From Burkholderiales bacterium (GTDB taxonomy: Bacteria > Pseudomonadota > Gammaproteobacteria > Burkholderiales > Burkholderiaceae_C), in contig JAGWMW010000003.1 in the NCBI GenBank assembly GCA_028871575.1, positions 1 through 46,415 of the forward strand: DNA of 46,415 nucleotides, read 5' to 3'. This document shows positions 25,497 through 36,920 of the stretch, in pieces. Within the stretch, counting starts at the first letter, position 1; every line of letters starts with the position of its first letter. The translations under genes were made by a program, and so were the position numbers. The notes below the pieces were generated by a model. That model searched no databases. It was not told the origin of the DNA and saw nothing but the letters and a program-made list of their open reading frames with translations.

Positions 25497-26444
25497 ATGC
25501 TCAATCACCCCGGACGCAGATGTCGGGCGATGCTGGCGGTCTGGCTCGCCGCCGCGGCGCTGGCGGGCGCGGCCCCGGCACAGGCGCAGCTGGGCGATCT
25601 GCTGAACAAGGCCAAGGAAGCGACAGACACCGCTCGCCAGCAGCTCGACGGGCTCGCGAACGCCGCCGGCCATCCGGCCGCCAGCGCCGCAGCGGCCGCC
25701 GTGCCGTCCACGCCGTCCATGCCGTCCGCAGCCTGTCTGACGCGGTATCCGACCAAGACCTCGCAGGTGCGCTACCAGAACAACTGCGGGTCGGACCTCG
25801 TCCGGCTGCATCGCGTCGAAGGCACCTGCATCCGCACCGACTGGGCCATCGGGCGCGACAAGAGCCTCGTGCCCTACACGGCGGAGCCCGTCTGCCGCGG
25901 CAAGCCGCAGGCGGGCCCCGGGCCGTGCGACTGCGCGCCGGGCACGCGCGTGGCGTATGCCGACGTCCCGCCTGAATACGACACGCCGGTTGCGGCTGCG
26001 CCCCAAGCCGATGCCACGGCAGGCACCGCGCGGCCCTCGGCACGCGAGCGCGTGCGCCTGCGCGCCGAGCAGCAGTCGGGCCATCAGGGCGGCACCAATG
26101 GCCCGCCCGGTGCAATGCCTGCCTGCGTCAAGGTGCAGCAGCTCTGGGACCCGGGGCTGCGCGCCGTCGATCCCAACAGCCTGTACGTCGAGAACGACTG
26201 CCCTTACGCGCTGTACTCGACGACGCGGCAGGCCGACGGCACGCCCTACGTCTGCAAGAGCTCCGGCGGCCGCCAGCCCGGCAGCGCCTTCACCATCTCG
26301 AAGTCCGACGCCGCGCGCCGGGTGTTCTGCGACGGCCAGGCCAGCGCCAGCGGCCACAACGCCTGTGCCTGCTCGCCCGACTCGAACCGCTTCATGCTGC
26401 CGCAGGATGCTTCCGCGCTGCCGGTGGCGCGGAGCGTGCGCTGA
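25497..26444 (+). CDS. Secreted protein with duplicated six-cysteine module, unrecognised
   Basis: I do not recognise this 315-residue protein. It starts at ATG 25497 after a GGGAGG element; a later in-frame ATG at residue 12 would also leave a signal peptide. The signal peptide ends near APAQAQ (about 31), followed by a short amphipathic helix (LGDLLNKAKEATDTARQQL) and an Ala-rich linker. Two modules then share a cysteine pattern: C80, C97, C111, C133, C144, C146 and C210, C235, C253, C278, C290, C292. Each has a Tyr-x-x-Asn-x-Cys core and ends in Cys-x-Cys followed by Pro within two residues. They are separated by a charged linker rich in Arg and Gln (175-200). Twelve paired cysteines imply disulphide bonding in the periplasm or outside the cell. 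The gene stands 151 bp after the Mo-hydroxylase operon and is probably separate from it. Confidence 0.75.
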   Translation: MLNHPGRRCRAMLAVWLAAAALAGAAPAQAQLGDLLNKAKEATDTARQQLDGLANAAGHPAASAAAAAVPSTPSMPSAACLTRYPTKTSQVRYQNNCGSDLVRLHRVEGTCIRTDWAIGRDKSLVPYTAEPVCRGKPQAGPGPCDCAPGTRVAYADVPPEYDTPVAAAPQADATAGTARPSARERVRLRAEQQSGHQGGTNGPPGAMPACVKVQQLWDPGLRAVDPNSLYVENDCPYALYSTTRQADGTPYVCKSSGGRQPGSAFTISKSDAARRVFCDGQASASGHNACACSPDSNRFMLPQDASALPVARSVR

Positions 26445-26484
26445 GGCTGCGCGCGGGCCGCGGTGGCGCGAGGCCGAGGGGCCT

Positions 26485-27288
26485 TCAGCGGGCCACGGCC
26501 CGCGTCAGCAGGTAGTCGGACCGCATGACGTTGTCCTGGTGGTAGGGCGCGCAGAGCGCCTCGAATTCCTGCCGCAAGGCGCCGAGCCGGACTCGATCGC
26601 CCGCGGCGCCTTCCACCAGCATCTGCATCGGCCCGACCGATCGCTCCATGAACAGCCGGTAGTGCGCCAGGCTCAGGGCCGGGAACTGCATCGTCCCGCG
26701 CTCGAAGAACGGGGCCTGGAATCCGGCCTCCAGCCGCGCGGCGACGACGGACGGCGCGCCCCAGAGTGCGGGCGATTGCGCCCCGGGCGGGGCCGGCGGC
26801 GAGTTCCGGGCCACGAACGTGAACATCCTGCCCACCAGGTGTTCGGGCGGCCAGGTGGACAAGGCGATGCGGCCGCCGGGCTTCAGCACCCGGCGCATCT
26901 CGGCGACGGCGACCTCGGGGCGAGGCGCGAACAAGTGCCCGAACTGGCTCAGCACGACATCGAACGAGGCGTCGGCGTAGGGCAGCTGCTCGGCATCGCC
27001 CTCGGTCCAGGCGATGTCCTCGCAGCGGGCAATGACCGCGTCCTGGCGTGCCTGCTCGAGCAGCGCGGGCGTCAGGTCCAGTGCGGTCACCCGGGCACCG
27101 GCCCGGGCGGCGGTGATGGCGACGACACCGGTGCCGGTTCCGACATCGAGCAAGCACTCACCGGGCTCGATGCCGGCAAACCGCACCAGGTGCCCGGCCA
27201 CCGGCGTCGTGAACAGCGCTGTCGGCGCGAACGAGGCCCACATCTCGCGCTGCCGGCGCTTGAGTTCTGCAAACGGATCGTGATCCAT
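26485..27288 (-). CDS. Class I SAM-dependent methyltransferase
   Basis: The 267-residue product starts at ATG 27286-27288 behind a GGGAGAG ribosome binding site; a longer frame upstream lacks such support. Motif I LLDVGTGTGVVA (46-57), the acidic end of beta-2 (ALDLTP, Asp71), GDAEQLPYADASFDVVLSQFG and RRVLKPGGRIALSTW define a UbiE/Methyltransf_11-type fold. An Arg-rich N-terminal helix (ELKRRQREMWASF) is common in this subgroup. The substrate is unknown. The gene lies 106 bp downstream of the galactoside operon, separated by a hairpin, so it may be its own unit or receive read-through. Confidence 0.9.
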   Translation of the reverse strand: MDHDPFAELKRRQREMWASFAPTALFTTPVAGHLVRFAGIEPGECLLDVGTGTGVVAITAARAGARVTALDLTPALLEQARQDAVIARCEDIAWTEGDAEQLPYADASFDVVLSQFGHLFAPRPEVAVAEMRRVLKPGGRIALSTWPPEHLVGRMFTFVARNSPPAPPGAQSPALWGAPSVVAARLEAGFQAPFFERGTMQFPALSLAHYRLFMERSVGPMQMLVEGAAGDRVRLGALRQEFEALCAPYHQDNVMRSDYLLTRAVAR

Positions 27289-27298
27289 GGGGCTCTCC

Positions 27299-27318
27299 CG
27301 TCGGCGCTGCTGCCGACG
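27299..27318. other. Hairpin between the Gfo/Idh and methyltransferase genes
   Basis: Arms CGTCGGC (27299-27305) and GCCGACG (27312-27318) pair perfectly around six bases. On the leftward strand it falls about 76 bp after the Gfo/Idh stop and just before the methyltransferase ribosome binding site. It may terminate the galactoside transcript weakly or affect methyltransferase translation. No T-run follows. Confidence 0.4.
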
Positions 27319-27394
27319 CCCCCTTTGTCGCCCAACACCTCGGGCGTGAACAGCCCCAGGTTCGCGGGTCCGCGACATCGCGCCCGCGGTGCCC

Positions 27395-28447
27395 TCAATC
27401 CAGCGCCAGCTCCCGCCGCTGCTGCGCGCTGCGGCGCCCGGCATCGAGCAGGCGCTGCACGGCCAGCGCCTCGGCGGCCGTCACCGGGCTGGGGCCGAGG
27501 CCGAGCAAGGCGTCGCGGACGCCCGCGTAATACGCCGGGTAGGCGCCCGCCGCCAGCGGCCAGGGCGTGGCGGTGGCGGCCTGGCCGTCGGAATGCCACA
27601 GGCTCGCCCGGCGGTCGTCGCGGCCCCAGTCCGGCCCGGCGATGCGTGCCGGCTCTGCGCCCGCGGCCAGCGCGGCTTCCTGCGGGTCCAGCCCTTCGAC
27701 CTCGAAGGTGGCGGCGCTGCCGTGCAGCGTGAACCGCGGCCCCGGCCGCGCGGCGAGCATGCTCGCCTGCAGCAGCGCGACCAAGCCGCCGTTCGGGCCC
27801 CGGTCCCAGCGCAGGCGGGCCAGGAACCAGTCGTCGCTGAGGGCCCCGTCGCGCAGCCTGGCCTGGTCCAGCCCGATCGACGAGGGCGGGCCGAAGAGCT
27901 GCAGCGCCTGGTCGACGAGGTGCGGCCCGAGGTCCATCCACAGGCCGCTGCCGGGGCCGTCGCCCTCGCGCCAGCGTGCGCGCACCTGCGGCCGGTAGCG
28001 GTCGAAGTGGGTGCTGAACGCCACCGGCCGGCCCAGGCGGCCGTCGCGCAGCACGGCACGCAGGGTCAGGTAGTCGCTGTCCCAGCGTCGGTTGTGGAAG
28101 ACGCTGAGCACGCGCGCGCGGCCCTCGGCTTCGGCCACCAGGCTCGCGGCCTGCTGCGCATCGAGCGCGAAGGGCTTGTCGACGACGACGTGGCGGCCCG
28201 CCTGCAGCGCGGCCAGCGCCAGCGGGTGATGCTGCTCGTTCGGCGCCGCGATGACGACCAGGTCGATGTCGTCGCGCGCGATCAGGGCCCCGGGGTCGAG
28301 CACCGCCACCGCCGGCCCGAGCGCGCGCTGCACCTGGGCCGGATCGCGGCTGGCCACCGCCACCAGCGACAGCCCCGCCGTGGCGCGGATCAGCGGGGCG
28401 TGGAAGCAGCGTCCGGCATAGCCGTAGCCGATGAGGCCGACCTTCAG
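27395..28447 (-). CDS. Gfo/Idh/MocA-family oxidoreductase
   Basis: The 350-residue protein has the Rossmann motif [19 protein letters not shown] (2-20), the DIDLVVIAAPNEQHHPLA strand-helix, the family motif VVVDKPFAL (87-95) and the active-site stretch DLGPHLVDQAL (173-183). It is an NAD(P)-dependent sugar or inositol dehydrogenase-type enzyme; the N-terminus resembles the YdgJ/YvaA group. No ATG, GTG or TTG lies where the family begins. The best start is CTG at 28445-28447, which overlaps the HAD stop as CTGA. An AGGAGG lies 16 bases upstream of CTG but only seven from an ATC codon four codons earlier. It is the last gene of the galactoside operon and may oxidise a sugar released there (inference). 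Confidence 0.88.
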   Translation of the reverse strand: MKVGLIGYGYAGRCFHAPLIRATAGLSLVAVASRDPAQVQRALGPAVAVLDPGALIARDDIDLVVIAAPNEQHHPLALAALQAGRHVVVDKPFALDAQQAASLVAEAEGRARVLSVFHNRRWDSDYLTLRAVLRDGRLGRPVAFSTHFDRYRPQVRARWREGDGPGSGLWMDLGPHLVDQALQLFGPPSSIGLDQARLRDGALSDDWFLARLRWDRGPNGGLVALLQASMLAARPGPRFTLHGSAATFEVEGLDPQEAALAAGAEPARIAGPDWGRDDRRASLWHSDGQAATATPWPLAAGAYPAYYAGVRDALLGLGPSPVTAAEALAVQRLLDAGRRSAQQRRELALD

Positions 28448-29415
28448 GGCGTCGATGGCGAGGCCTCCTGGGTGAACGCCGGGGCGGGAGGCGCAGCGGG
28501 AGGCGCAGCGAGAGGCGCAGCGGGAGGCGCAGCGGGAGGCGCAGCGAGAGGCGCAGCGAGAGGCGCAGCGAGAGGCGGAGCGAGAGGCGGAGCGAGAGGC
28601 GCAGCGAGAGGCGGAGCGAGAGGTGCGGCGAGAGGTGCGGCGAGTAGCGGGGCGAGAAACGGGGCGAGAAACGGGACGGCCGCCCGGCCGCGGCCCGGTC
28701 GGCGCCGCCCGCGCCAGCGCGGGGCCCGGTGCTCGAGCAGCCGGCCCAGGGCGGCGAGCCCGCGCACGTGGTGCGTCGCCCTCGGGCTGCGCTCGACGCC
28801 GGGGCGCAGCATCTGCACCGTCGGGCAGCCCAGGGCGGCGCCCGCGGCGAGCTCGGACTCGGGGTTGTCGCCGATCACCCAGACCTCGGCGGCGCGCCAG
28901 CGGCCGGCCTGCAGGATGCGCGTGAACAGGCCGAGCTTGCCCGGCCGCGGCGCCGCCTCGATGGCATCGACGTGGAGGCCGTCGAACCTCGGCGCCAGGC
29001 CCAGCGCCCGCACCTTGCTGTGCTGCAGCCGGGCAAAGCCGCTGGTGACGAGGAACTTGCGGCCGGGCAGCCGCGGCAGCAGCGTCAGGTCGCGGTAGCC
29101 CTGCAGCGGGCCGCGCACCTCGAGCGCCGCGAAGGCCTCCAGGCCCGCCCGGCGCATCGCCGGCGTCAGGGCCAGGCGCCCGCACACGGCCTCGAAGTCG
29201 TGCGTCCAGCACTCGGCCTCGATGCGGGCCAGCCACTGCGGATCGCAGCCCGGCGGGGCCGCCGCGCGCAGGGCCTCGAAGGCCGGCGCGTAGAGCTCGG
29301 GCCCGACCGCGCGCGCCGGGCACAGGCAGTTGTCGAGATCGAAGATCAGCGCCTGCACGCCGCGCCCCATGGCGGGCCCGATGGCGGGCCCGATGCCTGG
29401 CCGCCGCCGCCTCAT
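28444..29415 (-). CDS. HAD-superfamily hydrolase with repetitive Ala/Pro/Leu tail
   Basis: The 323-residue product starts at ATG 29413-29415, overlapping the galK stop by four bases (ATGA). HAD motifs are complete: motif I IFDLDN (24-29, Asp26 and Asp28), motif II LVTSG (122-126), Lys160, and motif [12 protein letters not shown] (180-189). The cap and spacing resemble pyrimidine 5'-nucleotidase/SDT1-like HAD phosphatases, so a phosphatase acting on a nucleotide or sugar phosphate is likely. Residues 249-312 are about sixteen tetrapeptides of the form (P/L)LAA or (P)LAP, encoded by a 12-bp minisatellite; such a tail is not part of the family. The gene lies between galK and the Gfo/Idh gene in one operon. 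Confidence 0.85.
   Translation of the reverse strand: MRRRRPGIGPAIGPAMGRGVQALIFDLDNCLCPARAVGPELYAPAFEALRAAAPPGCDPQWLARIEAECWTHDFEAVCGRLALTPAMRRAGLEAFAALEVRGPLQGYRDLTLLPRLPGRKFLVTSGFARLQHSKVRALGLAPRFDGLHVDAIEAAPRPGKLGLFTRILQAGRWRAAEVWVIGDNPESELAAGAALGCPTVQMLRPGVERSPRATHHVRGLAALGRLLEHRAPRWRGRRRPGRGRAAVPFLAPFLAPLLAAPLAAPLAPPLAAPLAPPLAPPLAAPLAAPLAAPPAAPPAAPLAAPPAAPPAPAFTQEASPSTP
28481..28675 (-). repeat. 12-bp minisatellite encoding the HAD protein tail
   Basis: About sixteen tandem copies of a 12-bp unit, GAGGCGCAGCGA or close variants on the plus strand, fill the 3' end of the HAD gene. The centre is nearly uniform and the right end degenerate. In the gene frame they encode [16 protein letters not shown] tetrapeptides. 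The period keeps the frame when copies are gained or lost. Confidence 0.9.
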
Positions 29416-30590
29416 GGCCCCGCACCCCAGGCCGCCAGCGTCTGCACGCCATCGGCGGCCTGGCACACGTGCACGACCCCGGGCTCGCCCTCGGGCGAGC
29501 GGTAGTGGCGCTCGACGGCCTCGCGCGCCGCCGCCACCGCGGCGGCCGGCAGCAGCGCCACGACGCAGCCGCCGAACCCGCCGCCGGTCATGCGCGCGCC
29601 GCCGTCGGCGCCGATGGCGGCCTGCAGGATCTCGACGAGGCGGTCGATCGCGGGCACCGTGATGGCGAAGTCGTCGCGCATCGACGCGTGCGACTGCGCC
29701 ATCAGCCGGCCCAGGCGCGGCAGGTCGTTGCGCGCCAGCGCCTGCGCCGCGTCCAGCGTGCGCTGGTTCTCGGTGACGATGTGGCGCGCACGCCTGAGCA
29801 CCACCGGGTCGAGCCCCGCCGCGCGCGCCTGCAGCGCGGCCAGGTCGAGGTCGCGCAGCGCCGGCACGCCGTAGTGGCGCGCCGCCGCCTCGCACTGGCG
29901 TCGGCGCAGGTTGTATTCGCTGTCGACCAGCCCGCGCCGCACGCGCGAGTGCACGATCATCACGGCCATGTCGTCGGGCAGGTGCACGGGCGTCGCCTGC
30001 AGCGAGCGGCAGTCGATCAGCAGCGCATGGCCGGCCTCGCCGCGCGCCGAGATCAGCTGGTCCATGATCCCGCAGTTGCAGCCGACGAATCGGTTCTCGG
30101 CGCGCTGGGCGATCAGCGCGAGGTCGGTGGCGCCGAGTTCGTCGAAGCCCTGCAGCGCCTTGACGGCCTGGCCCACGGCGAGCTCGAGCGAGGCCGACGA
30201 CGACAGCCCCGCGCCCTGCGGGATGTCGCCGGCGATCGCCAGCTCGGCGCCGCGCAGCGGCAGCCCCCGCTCCTGCAGCATCGCGTAGACGCCGCGCACG
30301 TAGTTGGCCCAGGCCGCATCGCCGCGGTGGCCGATCGCGGGGTCGAGCCGGAACTCGTCGCGCGCGTCGTCGAAGTCGGCCGCCACCACCCGCACCAGGG
30401 CGTCGGCGCGCGGGCGGGCGGCCACCAGCGTGTGGTAGTCGATCGCGCAGGGCAGCACGTAGCCTTCGTTGTAGTCGGTGTGCTCGCCGATCAGGTTCAC
30501 GCGGCCGGGCGCGCGCGTGACCACGGCGGGCGCGCCGCCGAAGGCGGCAGCGAAGGTGGCGACGGCGCGCTGCAGCAGGGCGGGGTTCAT
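29412..30590 (-). CDS. galK: Galactokinase
   Basis: GalK phosphorylates alpha-D-galactose to galactose 1-phosphate with ATP, the first Leloir step. The 392-residue protein has the galactokinase signature [21 protein letters not shown] (27-47), the GHMP ATP-binding motif [11 protein letters not shown] (124-134) with catalytic Asp in NCGIMDQ, and the C-terminal [15 protein letters not shown] motif. It starts at ATG 30588-30590, 16 bp after the galT stop, and its stop overlaps the HAD gene. The length is normal and all motifs are intact. Confidence 0.98.
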   Translation of the reverse strand: MNPALLQRAVATFAAAFGGAPAVVTRAPGRVNLIGEHTDYNEGYVLPCAIDYHTLVAARPRADALVRVVAADFDDARDEFRLDPAIGHRGDAAWANYVRGVYAMLQERGLPLRGAELAIAGDIPQGAGLSSSASLELAVGQAVKALQGFDELGATDLALIAQRAENRFVGCNCGIMDQLISARGEAGHALLIDCRSLQATPVHLPDDMAVMIVHSRVRRGLVDSEYNLRRRQCEAAARHYGVPALRDLDLAALQARAAGLDPVVLRRARHIVTENQRTLDAAQALARNDLPRLGRLMAQSHASMRDDFAITVPAIDRLVEILQAAIGADGGARMTGGGFGGCVVALLPAAAVAAAREAVERHYRSPEGEPGVVHVCQAADGVQTLAAWGAGP

Positions 30591-30606
30591 CGGGGTCGGC
30601 GGCGCT

Positions 30607-33847
<3,241 letters not shown>

Positions 33848-33853
33848 GGCGGC

Positions 33854-34705
33854 TCAGCCCTTGGTGGCGCCGAGCGTGAGGCCGGCGATGAACTGCTTCT
33901 GCATCAGGAAGAAGATCAGCACCGGCGGCAGCGCGGCCACGATGGAGCCGGCCGAGACCAGGTTCCACTGCGCCACCCAGATGCCGTTGAGCGACTTCAG
34001 CCCCGCGGTGACCGGCATCGCGTGGTCGCCCTGGATCAGCACGGTGGCCCAGAAGTAGTCGTTCCAGATGAAGGTGAACTCCAGCACCGCCAGCGCCGCC
34101 AGCGCCGGGCGCACCAGCGGCAGCACGACGCGCCAGAAGATCTGGATCTCGCTGGCGCCCTCGATGCGCGCCGCCTCGACCAGCTCGTGCGGCAGATCGC
34201 GGATGAAGTTGCGCATGAAGAAGGTGCAAAAGCCGGTCTGGAACGCGGTGTGGAACAGCACCAGCCCGGCGATCGAGTCGTACAGGCCCAGGCGCAGGCT
34301 CATGTCGCGCACCGGCACCATCAGGATCTGGAACGGCACGAAGTTGCCGCCGACGAACAGGAAGAACACCAGCAGGTTCAGCTTGAAGCGGTAGACGCCG
34401 AGGGCGAAGCCGGCCAGCGCGCTCAGCGCCAGCGCCCCGGCCACCGTGGGCAGCGTGACCAGGAAGCTGTTCAGGATGTAGCCCAGGATCGGCGTGTTGC
34501 GGAACACCGCGCTGTAGTTGGCGGCGATCTGCCACTGGTTGGGCCAGCCCCAGTAGTTGCCGTTGGCGATGTCGCCGGCACCGCGGATCGAGGTGAGGGC
34601 CACCGCGATGATCGGCAGCAGCCACACCGCCAGCGCCACCGGCAGGCCCAGCCGGTAGAGCACGCGCGTGGCCGGCGCGGTCTTCTCGATCGGGGTGGGG
34701 AACAT
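33854..34705 (-). CDS. Carbohydrate ABC transporter permease (MalG-like)
   Basis: The 283-residue inner-membrane protein starts at ATG 34703-34705, overlapping the preceding stop by one base (TGATG). It has six predicted membrane segments and the EAA coupling motif ELVEAARIEGASEIQIFWRVVLPLVRPALAALAVL. It ends QKQFIAGLTLGATKG, the C-terminus typical of MalG-type (CUT1) permeases. It would form the channel with the MalF-like permease and use the MalK-like ATPase encoded upstream. Confidence 0.95.
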   Translation of the reverse strand: MFPTPIEKTAPATRVLYRLGLPVALAVWLLPIIAVALTSIRGAGDIANGNYWGWPNQWQIAANYSAVFRNTPILGYILNSFLVTLPTVAGALALSALAGFALGVYRFKLNLLVFFLFVGGNFVPFQILMVPVRDMSLRLGLYDSIAGLVLFHTAFQTGFCTFFMRNFIRDLPHELVEAARIEGASEIQIFWRVVLPLVRPALAALAVLEFTFIWNDYFWATVLIQGDHAMPVTAGLKSLNGIWVAQWNLVSAGSIVAALPPVLIFFLMQKQFIAGLTLGATKG

Positions 34706-35622
34706 CAGGCCAGGTCCTTTTCCTGCCGGTAGATGCGGTACAGCACGAACAGGATGTAGACCAGCATGATCGAGAACAGCACCGTGGCGATGGCCGCGCC
34801 GTAGCCCATGCGGTAGCCGTATTCGCTCAGCGCCTCCTCGTACATGTAGTAGGCCAGCACGCGCGAGGAGCCGTAGGGCCCGCCCGAGGTCATGATCGAG
34901 ACCATGTCGAAGCTGCGCAGCGAGCCGACGATGGTCACGACCACCGCGATGAAGGTGGCCGGCCGCAGCTGCGGCAGCACCACGCGCCACAGCATCGCCC
35001 AGCCCTTGGCGCCTTCCAGGCGCGCGGCCTCGATCAGGTCGGGGCGGATGTTGTTCAGCCCCGTGAGGTACAGGATCATGCAGTAGGCGATCTGCGGGTA
35101 CAGGCCGGCCACGACGATGCCGTAGGTGACGTAGCGCGCGTCGGCCAGTATCGACACCGGCGCCAGGCCGAAGAAGTGGAACAGGTGGCCGACGAGGCCG
35201 TTGTCCGGGTTGTAGAACCAGGTGAAGACCAGGCCGATGACGACCTGCGAGATCACGAACGGGAAGAAGAACATCGACTTGTAGAAGCGGATGCCGCGCA
35301 CGGTCTGGTTCAGCAGCAGCGCCAGGCCCAGGCCGGCGGGCACGGCGAGCAGGTAGCCCACGAGCCAGATGACGTTGTTCTTCAGCGCGACGAAGAAGTC
35401 GGGGTCCGTCATCAGCTCGCGGTAGTTCGCCAGGCCGATGAACCGGGGCGTGCCCAGCCCGTCCCAGTCCTCGAAGCTGATGCCGATCGAGCGCACGATC
35501 GGCACCACCACGTAGACGGTGAACATCAGCAAGGCCGGCGCCAGGAACAGCCAGGGCGCGATCGCGCGCTGATGGCGGCTCCACCACGAGGGTGGCACGG
35601 CGGCCGGCGTTGCCGAGTTCAT
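34705..35622 (-). CDS. Carbohydrate ABC transporter permease (MalF-like)
   Basis: The 305-residue protein starts at ATG 35622. The N-terminal membrane segment WLFLAPALLMFTVYVVVPI is followed by ISFEDWDGLG and FIGLANYRELMTD, the usual CUT1 opening. The coupling motif LIEAARLEGAKGWAMLWRVVLPQLRPA is present, and the C-terminus ends in RIYRQEKDLA. Six membrane spans are apparent. It lies 12 bp after the binding-protein gene. Confidence 0.95.
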   Translation of the reverse strand: MNSATPAAVPPSWWSRHQRAIAPWLFLAPALLMFTVYVVVPIVRSIGISFEDWDGLGTPRFIGLANYRELMTDPDFFVALKNNVIWLVGYLLAVPAGLGLALLLNQTVRGIRFYKSMFFFPFVISQVVIGLVFTWFYNPDNGLVGHLFHFFGLAPVSILADARYVTYGIVVAGLYPQIAYCMILYLTGLNNIRPDLIEAARLEGAKGWAMLWRVVLPQLRPATFIAVVVTIVGSLRSFDMVSIMTSGGPYGSSRVLAYYMYEEALSEYGYRMGYGAAIATVLFSIMLVYILFVLYRIYRQEKDLA

Positions 35623-35634
35623 CTTGCGCTCAAC

Positions 35635-36870
35635 TCACTTGTACACGCGCTGGCGCACGCTCTCCAGGCGCTCGAGGATCGCCTGCCGGTCCTGCGGCTT
35701 GATCATGTAGCGCTGGAAGCCCTCCATGCCGGCCTTGGCCATCTCCGCCGGGGCGTCGCGGTCGTAGAACTGGCCCAGCGCATGGGCGCTGGACAGCATG
35801 GCGAAGCCTTCCTTCAGGTACACGTCGGTCGGCGGCGTCGCGTTCTTGTTCACCGCCAGCTGGCCCAGGATGGCGTTGACCTGGGTCTGCACCGGGGCCG
35901 TCGCCGCGTAGGCCAGGAAGCGCAGCGCGTCGGCCTTGTTCTTGGCCTTGGCCGGGATGTGCATCGTGTCGGTCGGCGCGTCCTCGGCGCGGGGCACGTC
36001 GTTGATCTTCGGGAACTGCATGAAGCCCAGCTGCGCCTCGGTCAGGCCGCCCTTCTTCATCGGGTCGACCGCGAAGTTGCCCATCAGGTACATCGCCGCC
36101 TCGCCCTTGACGAAGGCCGGGATCGCGTCCTGCCAGTCCATGCCGGCGTGGTTGGCCAGGAAGTAGCCGGGCTTGACGAGCTGGTCCCAGTGGTCGAAGA
36201 CGGCCTCGACGCGCTTGTCGGTGTAGGGCACCTTGCCGGCGGTGAGGTCCATGTGGAACTCGTAGCCGTTGACGCGCATGTCGAGGTAGTCGAACCAGCC
36301 GCCGGTGGGCCACAGCGCCTTGGTGCCGATGGCGAACGGGGTGATGCCGGCGGCCTTGAGCTTGGCGCAGGCGGCCAGCAGCTCGGGCCAGGTCTTGGGC
36401 ACGGCGATGCCCTGCTTGGCGAAGATGTCCTTGCGGTAGTAGATGCCCCACTGGTAGTAGGTGTAGGGGATGCCCCACTGCTTGCCGTTGATCGTCATCG
36501 ACGCGGCGGCCGACTGCAGCTTCGTGGCCAGCCCTTCCTTGGCCCACAGCGCCGAGACGTCCTCGAACAGCCCGGCGTTGACGAACGGGGCCATCCGGTT
36601 GCCCGCGTACCAGGTCACCACGTCCGGGGGATCGGCGGTGAGGAAGTTGCGGATCGAGGTCTTGTAGCCCTCGTGGTCGAAGGTGTTGATCTTCACCGTG
36701 ACGTCGGGGTTCGCGGCCATGAAGCCCTTGGCCATGGCCTCCCAGGCCGCGCGCGGCGCCGGGTCGGATGCGTCGGTGTTGATCACCAGCGTGCCGGCAT
36801 GGGCCGACAGCGCCACCGCCGCCGCGCCTATAGCGCTCCAGCCGGCCAGCCATTTCAGTTGAATCTTCAC
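35635..36870 (-). CDS. Carbohydrate ABC transporter substrate-binding protein (CUT1)
   Basis: The 411-residue protein starts at GTG 36868-36870 behind an AAGGAGA ribosome binding site; a longer frame from 37002 overlaps the GH42 gene and lacks a signal. The signal peptide is VKIQLKWLAGWSAIGAAAVALSAHA-like (20-odd residues, Sec type). The mature part has the SBP_bac_1 pattern: AAWEAMAKGFMAANPDVTVKI, PPDVVTWYAGNRMAPFVNAGLFEDVSALW, GIPYTYYQWGIYYRKDIFAKQGI and GEAAMYLMGNFAVDPM. With GH36 and GH42 glycosidases in the same operon the ligand is presumably a galactoside. Confidence 0.95.
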   Translation of the reverse strand: MKIQLKWLAGWSAIGAAAVALSAHAGTLVINTDASDPAPRAAWEAMAKGFMAANPDVTVKINTFDHEGYKTSIRNFLTADPPDVVTWYAGNRMAPFVNAGLFEDVSALWAKEGLATKLQSAAASMTINGKQWGIPYTYYQWGIYYRKDIFAKQGIAVPKTWPELLAACAKLKAAGITPFAIGTKALWPTGGWFDYLDMRVNGYEFHMDLTAGKVPYTDKRVEAVFDHWDQLVKPGYFLANHAGMDWQDAIPAFVKGEAAMYLMGNFAVDPMKKGGLTEAQLGFMQFPKINDVPRAEDAPTDTMHIPAKAKNKADALRFLAYAATAPVQTQVNAILGQLAVNKNATPPTDVYLKEGFAMLSSAHALGQFYDRDAPAEMAKAGMEGFQRYMIKPQDRQAILERLESVRQRVYK

Positions 36871-36920
36871 TCCGGTCTCCTTCGATGAGCGTCGTCGCGA
36901 CGCGCGTTGTTGAGAAAGGC

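Noticed and set aside
28481-28675. The 12-bp repeat array as a possible CRISPR
   Set aside because: Units are contiguous with no unique spacers and sit in frame inside a coding sequence.
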